DNA of 64,000 nucleotides from SVTX01 sp045132775 (GTDB lineage: Bacteria > Bacillota > Clostridia > Oscillospirales > CAG-272), in NCBI GenBank assembly GCA_045132775.1, contig JBGUSX010000143.1:20666-84665 (forward strand), in the 5' to 3' direction. The position numbers and the translations under genes are program-made. Shown here piece after piece: positions 52,278 to 60,041 of this stretch. The notes under the pieces were generated by a model. The model made no database searches. It was not told the DNA's origin and was given only the letters and a program-made list of their open reading frames with translations. Every line of letters starts with the position of its first letter. The first letter of the stretch is position 1.

Positions 52278-55200
52278 TTATTCACCCGTGTAATTATACG
52301 TTATCGTGTAAGAACCTGTGCCCGTGTCCCAGTAGGAACCCTTATATATATTATTCCACTGCTCCTTTGTTCCGCAGTATTTTATGCTCGAAAGGCTTGT
52401 ACAAACATTGAACGCATACTTACCAATGTCCGTCACGCTGTCAGGGATTACTACGTTCGTAAGGTTACTGCACCCTTCGAAGGTCCTCTCACGAATGCTC
52501 GTCACACTGTCGGGGATCACTACGCTCGTAAGGCTTCGGCAATTATAGAACGCATAAGAACCAATGCTAGTCACATTGTCGGGTATCACTACGTTCGTAA
52601 GGGTACTGCAATGAATGAACGCACTAGAACCAATGCTCATTACGCTATTAGGGATTACCACGCTCGTCAGGCTATAGCAATCATTGAACGCCCCATATCC
52701 TATGCTCGTCACCGGCAACCCCTTATACTTCTTCGGAATAACAATATCCGCCGCTGTACACTCACCAATACCCGCAACCGAATACGAACTTTGATCCTCA
52801 TTCAGCGTATATTCAAGCCCATAATCGTTTTCGGTTTCTTCCTCCGTCGGCTCCTCTTCGGGCGCGGATGTCTCTATGATGCGCGTCACACCGCAAACAT
52901 TACACTCCGCATCACAATCATTGTCATACTGATGAGAAATTACTCTCAACCCCTCACCACATCCAGTGCACACAGTAGCGCAATCATTGAGATAGTTATG
53001 CTCCTCCGGAGCTACTCTCACCGCAAAGCAAAGGTTACAAGTCTCGTCGCATTCCGTGTCGTACACATGTCCTGCGGCTGTCCTCACCGCGCCACAAACG
53101 TTGCAGGTTGCATCACAGCTGTCATCATATTTATGCCCTTCGGTATAACGCACCGCGCCGCACTTATTACAATCCGCATCACAATCGTTGTCATACTCGT
53201 GCGAAGGCATAGGCACACGCGGCGAGCCGCACTCATTGCAATCTATATCACAAGCATTATCGTAAATGTGCGATCCTACATTTCGCAACTCACCGCAACC
53301 GTTACAATCCACATCACATTCATTTTCATAAATGTGCTCACTCGCTGACCTTGCCGCTTGGCAAATATTGCATTCACCGTCACATTCGGCGTCATACGCG
53401 TGATCCGTGATCTTTACGGTGTATTCTCTCACCTCTTGTGTGCCGCCGCAAGTAAACGTAGCAACAAGAATGGGATAGGACTCCTCGCCCTTGGGATCTA
53501 TCTGCGCATCTCCGCCGATAATGGTAACCTTATCTGTGTGTGACACCCACGAAATGCTCACATCCTGATACGTAGTACCCATCGTCGGCAGATAAATCGT
53601 ACCGCTTCCGTGAACCTCGGCAAAGGTGATCTTCTCCGCCTCTTGATCAATGCGCAACCTTTCAACGTCGGAATTATCCTCGGTTTCCGTCTCGGTCTCG
53701 GTCTTTGTCTCTGTCTCCGTGTCCGTCTTGGTCTCCGTCTCTGTCTCCGTCTCCGTCTCGGTCTCGGTTATCGTCTCCGTCTCGGTTATTGTCTCCGTCT
53801 CGGTTACCGTCTCGGTCTCCGTTTCGCCTATAGTATTAGTCTCCGTCTCGGTTATCGTCTCTGTTTCAGTTTCCGTCTCCGTTGCCGTCGGCTTCTCTAT
53901 CAGAGTTTCACTTTCCGTCTCCGTCGCTCCTTGCGTCTCAATTAAAGGCTTATCATACGTAAGATATTCGGATCTGATATATCCCTTTAATCCGTTATAC
54001 TCTATCCTGCTCCAACCTCTGTTAATGCTGAGTCCGATGCGAAGAACCTCCGCACCGTATTCGAGGTAGTGCTGTGATCCGTCAACTATAAAGCAATATG
54101 AGCCTTCAATATTAACGTACATGGTTTCACGCACGTCAATATAAGACAATTTTTCGGGATCATCCAAGGACGGATCCGCTTCAGATTGAAATTCAGATTC
54201 AGATTCAGATTCAGATTCAGATTCCGAAACCGTCTCCCCATCCGTCGGTAAAGGCACAAACTCGGTTTCATGCGGTATCACAGGCGTAGTCTCGCCATCG
54301 CCACCTGCAAGATTGGAAATAACAAAACCAAGACCAATACAAACCGCTAAAACAGCCGCAATAGCCGCGATAACAATTCCCTTTTTTCTCCTAGGCTTAA
54401 CGGGAGAGGCAACCGCCGCAGGCTCGTCAACCTTGACCGCAGCAGCCTTTTTCGGCTCGCGGATTATCTTTTCAATATGCTGCTTAAGATCCTCAAGGAA
54501 AGTAATGCTTGAAGCATCAATGCACTGCCTTGATCTCAAACCGATCGGAAGATCGGCAGGATCGAACCCCTTGTAAGCAACGACAAGGCTGTTCTGGTGC
54601 TTCTCGCCAAGCTCGATGCGCTTTCTGAAGCGCATCCATTCGTTCTTTATCCAGACAGCGTTAAAGTACTCGGGCTTCTCGCCGTAAACGATCATAACCT
54701 TTGCCGTCTTGATCGCATTGTATATGTAAGGCTCGTAATGCTCGGAAACCTTGTTACGCAAGCTGACACGGCTGAAAAATACCTTGTAACCGGCCTCTGT
54801 CAAAGCCATGTAAAGCTCTTGAGCATCGTAGCTGTCCTCTGTTCTCTCAATATGATGCTCTCGGTCAGAGTCCTTGTATGAAATAAAAACGTCGTAAGCA
54901 GGCTCACGGCTCGCCTTCTTCACCCATTCCGAGCGAATAGCCTCGATCTGCTCAGCCTGTACCCTGTATGACTCGCCAATATCGGCAGGCGCAAGCTCGA
55001 TTGCTTTCCTAACGTCTCGGCTATCTATAAATGAACTCTCACTTATCGAGTTGCAGGTCGGAACCTTCTTGTTCTCGTGAAAATCGGTGACGTACATGAT
55101 TCCCGCATTAGCAAGCGCACGACCCCAATAAGCCTCGTGATTTTTAGGTTCCTTAAAAATAATATTCTCAAAAAGCTCGGTCGCGTGCTCAAAATCGCAG

Positions 55201-55352
55201 TCACGCAAAGCAGACCAAGCGTTAGCTCGGTCGATAACGTGTACGTCCTGATCTGCATCTATGACCCACTTGCTGCCGCAGAACTTACAAACGTAAGAGT
55301 TGCCAATACGTTCAAGATCACCGCCGCAGGATCTACATCTGTCGAGTTGCAT
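52278..55352 (-). CDS. Zinc-ribbon/TPR-like/TIR membrane protein with extracellular stalk, Cys3His repeats and LRRs
   Basis: 1024 residues, RBS AGGAGACAGAA, strong own promoter. Inside the cell: zinc ribbon CRSCG...CKFCG (6-26), a TPR-like helical part (about 44-80), then a TIR domain (about 152-300) with YDVFISYKDSD, FFSRVSLRNKVSEHYEPYI and WIKNEWMRFRKR; E207 sits where the NADase glutamate of SARM1-type TIRs falls. One membrane helix at 325-347. Outside: SE-repeat linker (about 376-388), SH3-like region (about 409-463), Thr-Glu repeats (about 473-557), an Ig-like atrophied segment (about 565-648), eight Cys3His repeats (651-825) and BspA-type LRRs (about 865-990). No neighbours suggest an operon; a RAYT follows. 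Function unknown. Confidence 0.88.
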   Translation of the reverse strand: MQLDRCRSCGGDLERIGNSYVCKFCGSKWVIDADQDVHVIDRANAWSALRDCDFEHATELFENIIFKEPKNHEAYWGRALANAGIMYVTDFHENKKVPTCNSISESSFIDSRDVRKAIELAPADIGESYRVQAEQIEAIRSEWVKKASREPAYDVFISYKDSDREHHIERTEDSYDAQELYMALTEAGYKVFFSRVSLRNKVSEHYEPYIYNAIKTAKVMIVYGEKPEYFNAVWIKNEWMRFRKRIELGEKHQNSLVVAYKGFDPADLPIGLRSRQCIDASSITFLEDLKQHIEKIIREPKKAAAVKVDEPAAVASPVKPRRKKGIVIAAIAAVLAVCIGLGFVISNLAGGDGETTPVIPHETEFVPLPTDGETVSESESESESESEFQSEADPSLDDPEKLSYIDVRETMYVNIEGSYCFIVDGSQHYLEYGAEVLRIGLSINRGWSRIEYNGLKGYIRSEYLTYDKPLIETQGATETESETLIEKPTATETETETETITETETNTIGETETETVTETETITETETITETETETETETETKTDTETETKTETETETEDNSDVERLRIDQEAEKITFAEVHGSGTIYLPTMGTTYQDVSISWVSHTDKVTIIGGDAQIDPKGEESYPILVATFTCGGTQEVREYTVKITDHAYDAECDGECNICQAARSASEHIYENECDVDCNGCGELRNVGSHIYDNACDIDCNECGSPRVPMPSHEYDNDCDADCNKCGAVRYTEGHKYDDSCDATCNVCGAVRTAAGHVYDTECDETCNLCFAVRVAPEEHNYLNDCATVCTGCGEGLRVISHQYDNDCDAECNVCGVTRIIETSAPEEEPTEEETENDYGLEYTLNEDQSSYSVAGIGECTAADIVIPKKYKGLPVTSIGYGAFNDCYSLTSVVIPNSVMSIGSSAFIHCSTLTNVVIPDNVTSIGSYAFYNCRSLTSVVIPDSVTSIRERTFEGCSNLTNVVIPDSVTDIGKYAFNVCTSLSSIKYCGTKEQWNNIYKGSYWDTGTGSYTITYNYTGE
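53660..53930 (-). repeat. Hexanucleotide repeat tract encoding Thr-Glu stalk
   Basis: Dozens of imperfect 6-base units on the GTCTCC/GTCTCG theme (complementary strand encodes ACN-GAR). Because units are six bases, length change would keep frame and only alter stalk length. A second tract of about six GATTCA units at 54184-54221 encodes the Ser-Glu run. Confidence 0.8.
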
Positions 55353-55412
55353 TTCTGTCTCCTATCAAATAAGAATAATATATAATCTTAAAGTAATAAA
55401 AACCTATCATAA

Positions 55413-55441
55413 ATTATACCACTCCTGCCGAATTTTGTCAA
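55413..55441 (-). promoter_or_regulatory. Consensus promoter of the TIR protein gene
   Basis: Minus strand TTGACA (55441-55436), 17 bases, TATAAT (55418-55413), 60 bases before the start. Confidence 0.85.
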
Positions 55442-55700
55442 CATTATTTCACAACTAATTTATGTATAAAAATACACGAAAAATGTATATATTCATTTTT
55501 CCTGTATAAAACAAATTTTATAGCAATATAGTGCAAACTTTTGCCTCTTTTTCAGAAAAACACGCAAAAACAGGCATTTTTATTTTTTTTCACAATCGAA
55601 AAAATTTAACGGGGTGTCACCACCCCGTTAAAAACCCTTATAAAACCGTTATTTTACTTAATTCTTCACTATAAAAATACCATTTGCACTATATTGCTCA
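55442..55700. other. AT-rich intergenic region with nested inverted repeats
   Basis: No gene. A 16-base inverted repeat AGCAATATAGTGCAAA (55522-55537) recurs as its complement at 55683-55698, right beside the coaW stop, enclosing 177 bases in all. In the middle TAACGGGGTG / CACCCCGTTA (55607-55630) forms a GC-rich hairpin flanked by A and T runs. The hairpin can terminate coaW transcripts; the outer repeat is unexplained. Confidence 0.6.
55607..55630. terminator. Terminator downstream of coaW
   Basis: 10-bp perfect stem TAACGGGGTG / CACCCCGTTA, 4-base loop; on the minus strand followed by AAATTTTTTCG. Confidence 0.75.
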
Positions 55701-56561
55701 TCAATTTTTGATCCCGTCGTAAAGAGCCGCACCTATAACCGTACCAAAGCTTGAATTCTCGGGAATAATGAAGTTTATTCCAAAGGAACCAAGATTCTTA
55801 AATACGTTTCTGACTGCCTCAATATTCGTAAGATTTCCAATGATCACAACGTCTTTGACACCTCTGCCCCTCGCGGCAAAAACAGATATCATAGCAACAG
55901 TTTCAGCCACCATATTAGCCACACCAAGAGCGATATCAGCACTTGTAGCCAGGTCCGAAACCTTACCGAAATTGGCAGCCGTCAGATCCTCATTTACCCC
56001 GGTATATTTGGCATCCTTTGATATGTCTTTTACCCTCAGATCAATGTTGTCAAGGTTACCCTCGCGGCAGATTTCCTCAATGTGTTCAATGGTTTCAACA
56101 CCCGTCATTTTCCTTGTCAGACCAAGTAAAGTGCCTCCTCCGACACCCGTTCCGCCAAGGTATTCGACCCTCGTATTTCCCCCGTCTTTCTTGGCATAAA
56201 CCAGAGCCGTACCGGTTCCCATACTGACGATTATCGCCTCTTCGAGACCCGAAAGATAAAGCCCTCCAAGCCCGACCGCCGAGAACTCGGGCACCGACTG
56301 ACAAGCCAAATTATATATAGGATTTTGCATGTGAGTTGCCCCCACACCGGTCACCATAACCTTGTCGATTTCGTCAAGCGAAAGACCATTTTGCGAAGTA
56401 AATCGTCCAAAGGCTCCATAAATTGAAGTTATAGGATCAGTAGCTCGCACCAAAAAAGGAGAGATGAGCTCATTCTGCCCGTTGTTTCCCATCTTAAAGC
56501 CAACAATTTTTGTCGTGCTACCACCAACGTCAATACCAATAACGTTTCGATTTTTTTTCAT
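55701..56561 (-). CDS. coaW: Type II pantothenate kinase
   Basis: 286 residues from the ATG at 56561; the frame also opens at a TTG six codons upstream that would itself fall in the ribosome site. First step of CoA synthesis, eukaryotic-like (PanK II) family. The phosphate loop VIGIDVGGSTTKIVGF is at the start, then VMVTGVGATH (about 80), the catalytic glutamate region and GGLYLSGLEEAIIVSMGTGTALVY (about 110-133), LGGTGVGGGTLLGL, and the C-terminal VVIIGNLTNIEAVRN. Bacillus and Staphylococcus use this type instead of CoaA. Independent unit with its own promoter. Confidence 0.9.
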   Translation of the reverse strand: MKKNRNVIGIDVGGSTTKIVGFKMGNNGQNELISPFLVRATDPITSIYGAFGRFTSQNGLSLDEIDKVMVTGVGATHMQNPIYNLACQSVPEFSAVGLGGLYLSGLEEAIIVSMGTGTALVYAKKDGGNTRVEYLGGTGVGGGTLLGLTRKMTGVETIEHIEEICREGNLDNIDLRVKDISKDAKYTGVNEDLTAANFGKVSDLATSADIALGVANMVAETVAMISVFAARGRGVKDVVIIGNLTNIEAVRNVFKNLGSFGINFIIPENSSFGTVIGAALYDGIKN

Positions 56562-56603
56562 AATAAGCCAAAACTCCAATCATTTTTCGTCATTCGATAA
56601 CTG

Positions 56604-56632
56604 ATTATAGCACATTTCCGTGCCTATGTCAA
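56604..56632 (-). promoter_or_regulatory. Promoter of coaW
   Basis: Minus strand TTGACA (56632-56627), 17 bases ending in ATGTGC, TATAAT (56609-56604). Confidence 0.85.
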
Positions 56633-56714
56633 TAAGAACATTCCCCTTTGTCAAATTGCATTAAATAACACTGAAAAAAAGCAAAAAAATCTCCTAATTT
56701 TTTATAAAATAGTA

Positions 56715-56743
56715 TTGACAAAAACATTTTTATGTGCTATAAT
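56715..56743 (+). promoter_or_regulatory. Promoter of tRNA-Pro
   Basis: TTGACA (56715-56720), 17 bases ending in ATGTGC, TATAAT (56738-56743), 32 bases before the tRNA. The six bases before TATAAT match those of the divergent coaW promoter. Confidence 0.88.
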
Positions 56744-56775
56744 AACAAAGTCGCCGAGAGAAAGCGATAAATTTT

Positions 56776-56851
56776 CTGGGTGTGGCGCAGCTGGTAGCGC
56801 GCTACCTTGGGGTGGTAGAGGCCGCAAGTTCAAGTCTTGTCACTCAGACCA
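56776..56851 (+). tRNA. tRNA-Pro, anticodon GGG
   Basis: Acceptor CTGGGTG (56776-56782) pairs with CACTCAG (56841-56847) with one G-U; D-arm GCGCAGCTGGTAGCGC, anticodon arm CTACC-TTGGGGT-GGTAG giving GGG, T-loop GTTCAAGTC. Discriminator A and an encoded CCA (56849-56851). Reads CCU/CCC proline codons. The integrase gene downstream marks its 3' end as a likely attachment site. Confidence 0.95.
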
Positions 56852-56883
56852 AATGGGTAACTTTTTAGTTGCCCATTTTTCTT
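56852..56883 (+). terminator. Terminator of tRNA-Pro
   Basis: AATGGGTAACT-type arm pairs with AGTTGCCCATT (one G-U), followed by TTTCTTT. Confidence 0.75.
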
Positions 56884-56942
56884 TATATAATAAGGTTTTC
56901 AGCCATTTTGGAGTTTTTTAAAACGCTCAAATTTGGGGCCTG

Positions 56943-57049
56943 TTACGCAGATAAAATGAGGGTGTTACGCAATTTGCTACGCAGATTGTGTAACACCTTG
57001 TTTATTTTCGGCATTACGCAACGCATTTGTATATGATTTGTGCTACGCA
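56943..57049 (+). repeat. Five YTACGCA boxes between tRNA and integrase gene (candidate arm sites)
   Basis: TTACGCA at 56943, 56965 and 57014; CTACGCA at 56977 and 57043, all on the + strand. GGTGTTAC (56961-56968) also pairs with GTAACACC (56990-56997) around two of the boxes. Short direct repeats here are where tyrosine integrases place their N-terminal arm-binding domain. The rest of 56884-57147 holds no gene. Confidence 0.6.
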
Positions 57050-57147
57050 CTCAATTGCAACCTTTTCGTGAATTACGTCGTTATGGGGCTCGCGAACACG
57101 AGAAACCGCGTTATAATTATCGTACCATTAATCAGGAGGATAATTAT

Positions 57148-57423
57148 ATGAAATCGGTTTTAGAAGACCTTTTCTATGGCAACCTATGCCCTAACACAGA
57201 CTGCCGTAGCAAAGAAAAAGAAGTCAAGGAGCTTATGGGTTATATCGCAGATCATCATGATACTCTTATAGCACAACTCAACGAGAAACAGAAAGAGATA
57301 TTTGAAAAGTTTGATGATTGTTGGGACGAGCTTACAGACATTAACGAAAGAGAGATTTTCGTGTATGCTTTTAAGCTCGGTATGAGAATTGCCATTGAGG
57401 TTCTATATGCGGACTTGGAGTGA
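57148..57423 (+). CDS. DUF6809-like small element protein
   Basis: 91 residues from the ATG at 57148 (CAGGAGGATAATTAT before it); the open frame upstream is noncoding. Sequence such as SVLEDLFYGNLCPN at the start, KEIFEKFDDCWDELTDINERE in the middle and FAFKLGMRIAIEVL-like text at the end matches small helical proteins, which I recall as DUF6809, found next to recombinases and phage genes. Function unknown. A TATAAT box lies at 57112-57117. It precedes the integrase by 14 bases. Confidence 0.7.
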   Translation: MKSVLEDLFYGNLCPNTDCRSKEKEVKELMGYIADHHDTLIAQLNEKQKEIFEKFDDCWDELTDINEREIFVYAFKLGMRIAIEVLYADLE

Positions 57424-57437
57424 TATGAGGTGATTTT

Positions 57438-58610
57438 ATGACCGGCTGCGTAGCATTAAGAAAAGACGTTTACTATGTACGGTTAAGCTATTACGATAAG
57501 AATCATACGCGTAGAGACAAGTTCATAAGTACCGGCTTGTCAGGTAGAGGTGCTAAGCAAAAAGCAATAGCTATGATTGACTCTTTAATTGAGAAGTATA
57601 GTTATCTTGAAAAGAGCGATCATCCTTCAAAAATGGCCGACTACCTCAAAATGTGGAAAGAACTTCAGGTTAGCGAGGTTGCCGAAACTACTTACGATGG
57701 GTATCATACTTACATTGACATCCACCTTATTCCCTATTTCAAAGCACTCAACATTAATATTCAAGATATAACTGCTGGTCACATATTTGATTATGTTAAC
57801 TATCTCTCTAAAGACGGTGGTCGTAAAGATAACAAGATAGGTGGTCAATCGAATACTTCCATCAGGAAGATAATTAGTATTCTTAGAAAGGTGTTCGACT
57901 ACGCCGTGCTCTATGGCGATATAAAAATCAATCCGGCAGCACAAGTCCCTATGCCCAAACGAACCAATAACAAGGATGAGCGACAAGTATTTCTAACTGC
58001 GGAAGATGCTCAGAAAATGTTAGATGCTTTTCGTAATGAAGAAATTGGGCCTATTGTTTTCGTAACCCTGTACTATGGTCTCCGCAAATCCGAAGCACTC
58101 GGTCTTAGATGGCGAGCGGTTGATTTTGAAGCTAATACGATTACCGTAAATCATACTGTAGTTGGTGGTAGTCGCATAGTAGCTAAGGACTCCACAAAAT
58201 CATATTGTAGTAGACGAACATACCAGCTTTTACCAGATGTGAAAGATCTTCTTTTGAAACTACAGGAACAGCAGAAAGACTATCGACAACGGCTCGGTTC
58301 TGGCTATCATGAGAACGATTATATCTTTAAGAATCCGAATGGTGTACCCTACCGTCCGGATAGCCTTACAAGGAGTTTTAAGCGCGCCTTGGCTCGCCAC
58401 GGATTCCCACAAATGCGTTATCATGACCTGCGTCATTCGACTGCCAGCATATTGGTTGATAAAGGTTGGGACATTAACGATATTAAGGAATGGTTAGGTC
58501 ACGCCGATATCTCCACCACATCTAATATATACGCCCATATAAGCCACAGACGTAAAGTTTCGTTAGCACAAGATCTTGATAAGACCCTTACATTTGATCA
58601 AACCGGTTAA
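57438..58610 (+). CDS. int: Tyrosine-type integrase (Tn916/phage family)
   Basis: 390 residues, RBS TGAGGTGATTTT. N-terminal AP2-like DNA-binding part (GCVALRKDVYYVRLSYYDK), a SAM-like core-binding domain (about 65-165) and the catalytic domain with the first Arg in TLYYGLRKSEALGLRW (about 215), then YHDLRHSTASILVDKG (His and second Arg), WLGHADISTTSNIYAHI (His and nucleophile Tyr at about 372). All catalytic residues are present. It reads away from the tRNA-Pro gene, as in elements integrated at a tRNA 3' end. Codon use is more AT-rich than in the chromosome. Confidence 0.95.
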   Translation: MTGCVALRKDVYYVRLSYYDKNHTRRDKFISTGLSGRGAKQKAIAMIDSLIEKYSYLEKSDHPSKMADYLKMWKELQVSEVAETTYDGYHTYIDIHLIPYFKALNINIQDITAGHIFDYVNYLSKDGGRKDNKIGGQSNTSIRKIISILRKVFDYAVLYGDIKINPAAQVPMPKRTNNKDERQVFLTAEDAQKMLDAFRNEEIGPIVFVTLYYGLRKSEALGLRWRAVDFEANTITVNHTVVGGSRIVAKDSTKSYCSRRTYQLLPDVKDLLLKLQEQQKDYRQRLGSGYHENDYIFKNPNGVPYRPDSLTRSFKRALARHGFPQMRYHDLRHSTASILVDKGWDINDIKEWLGHADISTTSNIYAHISHRRKVSLAQDLDKTLTFDQTG

Positions 58611-58622
58611 TCTCACAACCAG

Positions 58623-58652
58623 AGCCCGTACTTTAATGTATGGGCTATTTAT
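58623..58652 (+). terminator. Terminator after the integrase gene
   Basis: AGCCCGTA / TATGGGCT (one G-U), 8-base loop, then ATTTATTT. Confidence 0.65.
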
Positions 58653-58723
58653 TTGCTAAATTATATAGGATAACGTTATTTTGCGCTCTGATGTTGTTCT
58701 TAATAATTGCAAATGGAAGTGAT

Positions 58724-59092
58724 ATGATTATGGAAAATAAAGAGAGTACCGTTGATAAGGTAAAGGAAACCTTAGCTAAAGAATTAGAAAGTCTTAGCGA
58801 CGAAGGATTACATGAGTTTTTTAAGTTCTTCTACAAACTCAACCACGAGCACGCAAATATGATTACCATAGATAAGTTCGAGGAGTTTTTAGAAGCCTTT
58901 GATAGCAATCCATTCAAGCTCAATACCGATAAGAATTTTAGAAAACAGTTGATTGATAACATCATCAAATATGCTTTTGATCATATGAGCTTGATTACCG
59001 CAGCAATGCTCATAAAGAGAAAGTTTACTATGGATGAAATCATCCGCAACTACTACGCCAACATCAACATCTTTGAGTCTGGTTGGTTTTAA
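58724..59092 (+). CDS. Unknown element protein, helical
   Basis: 122 residues from the ATG at 58724, close behind GGAAG; the ATG at 58730 is equally possible. Strongly helical and acidic: KVKETLAKELESLSDEGLHEF, FFYKLNHEHANMI, FEEFLEAFDSNPF, LIDNIIKYAFDHM. The tail ends FESGWF. No family recognised. It may be the same size class as the helical protein at 60042, with no clear sequence match. Lies between two terminators, so a single-gene unit. Confidence 0.6.
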   Translation: MIMENKESTVDKVKETLAKELESLSDEGLHEFFKFFYKLNHEHANMITIDKFEEFLEAFDSNPFKLNTDKNFRKQLIDNIIKYAFDHMSLITAAMLIKRKFTMDEIIRNYYANINIFESGWF

Positions 59093-59147
59093 TTTGTGAT
59101 TCGCACTAAGATAGCGCAAAATATCCATAGTGTGAACTTATAATATG

Positions 59148-59184
59148 GCTGATGGTCTGAAAAGGTCATCAGCCTTCCTTCTAT
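59148..59184 (+). terminator. Terminator after the helical element protein
   Basis: GGCTGATG / CATCAGCC, 8-bp stem with an 11-base loop, followed by TTCCTTCTATTT. Confidence 0.75.
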
Positions 59185-59415
59185 TTGTTCATTTTTTGAA
59201 CGACTTTTTTATTTTCATTTCTTTTACTGAAGTTATTTAGATGTTTTCTAAATTAATTTAATATAAAGGTTCGAAGAAACTTTATATTAAAAAATATTAT
59301 TAATTTATTATTATTTTTTATTATTATTTATGTTTAATATTTGAGCGATAGATGGTGTAAAATTCAATTACTACAATATGATTTTTGAATTATATATGTT
59401 TGAATTTTGGATTAT
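59185..59415. other. AT-rich stretch with inverted repeat, candidate origin or regulatory zone
   Basis: No gene. Long runs of A and T (59285-59345). TAATATAAAG (59259-59268) pairs with CTTTATATTA (59280-59289) around GTTCGAAGAAA. The word CTAAATTAATTTAAT plus ATAAAGGTTCGAAG (59248-59277) recurs in altered form at 59972-60005, on the other side of the winged-helix gene. Confidence 0.45.
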
Positions 59416-59444
59416 CAAAAAGCCCATGTCATAAACACGGGCTT
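59416..59444 (-). terminator. Terminator of the winged-helix gene
   Basis: AAGCCC...GGGCTT stem, extended past one mismatch by TGT/ACA; on the minus strand followed by TTTTTGAT. Confidence 0.7.
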
Positions 59445-59453
59445 AAGTGTAGT

Positions 59454-59858
59454 TTAAAACGAAAAACCGGTAAATTCACGCACTCCAACTTTCACATCAC
59501 CGGCATTGCTAGATTGCGCTTGAAAGTCTGCCTCTAGCTTATTGAAAGTAGCGGTGTCGAATTTAAAATATCTCTTCTTCGGCATACCGTGATACTTAAC
59601 CTTGATAATGCCATATGCCTCCAGTTCCTTACAGGCGACTAACTGCTGGTGCTTACTTAGCCCGGTATTACAGTACATATTCTCGATAGTACTATAGAAC
59701 CAACCGCCTTGCTGTAATTCACCACGCTCTCTCCAATATGTATACTCGGAATATATTTCCGACAGCATCACTGCGGTGTTTAAATTGAACTTCCTAATGA
59801 ACGGACGCGGAAGCCTAATAAAATCGCTCTCAAACATATTATCTAATTTGCTTTTCAT
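59454..59858 (-). CDS. Winged-helix replication-type protein
   Basis: 134 residues. Pattern FIRLPRPFIRKFNLNTAVMLSEIY, then WRERGELQQGGWFYSTIENM, TGLSKHQQLVACKELEAYGIIKVKYHGMPKKRYF, is the layout of N-terminal winged-helix domains in phage and plasmid replication initiators (RepA-N/DnaD-like). A typical initiator would be much longer; here only the DNA-binding part and a short tail exist. The C-terminus reads EFTGFSF, the same last four residues as the DUF669-like protein. The ends share 15 identical bases including the stop. Role in replication is inferred. Confidence 0.65.
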   Translation of the reverse strand: MKSKLDNMFESDFIRLPRPFIRKFNLNTAVMLSEIYSEYTYWRERGELQQGGWFYSTIENMYCNTGLSKHQQLVACKELEAYGIIKVKYHGMPKKRYFKFDTATFNKLEADFQAQSSNAGDVKVGVREFTGFSF

Positions 59859-59971
59859 TTACTTTTGTCAGGTGGCTCTGTTTTCTTTTTAATATAATGA
59901 GCCCCTTCATCTCCTCTCATAATACTATACAATACGACTTCGGTATTTTTTATTAGTTATCCAAATATTTG

Positions 59972-60010
59972 CTAAATTAATTGAATGGGATATAAAGGGT
60001 CGAGGTAGAC
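59972..60010 (+). repeat. Second copy of the CTAAATTAATT...ATAAAGG box
   Basis: CTAAATTAATTGAAT, GGGAT, ATAAAGGGTCGAGG; resembles 59248-59277 with an extra five bases. Lies just before the gene at 60042 and after the start side of the winged-helix gene. Confidence 0.5.
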
Positions 60011-60041
60011 CCAATGATATAAGTAAAGGATACTAATTGAT

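Noticed and set aside
52611..53348. 245-residue Arg/Ile-rich frame antisense to the TIR protein
   Set aside because: Product of reverse reading of the LRR and Cys repeats; the repeats explain its regularity.
53660..53930. CRISPR-like array in the regular repeat region
   Set aside because: Units are six bases, continuous and in a coding frame; there are no spacers and no cas genes in the window.
56715..56921. Small frame across tRNA-Pro
   Set aside because: It covers the tRNA itself, which has a complete cloverleaf.
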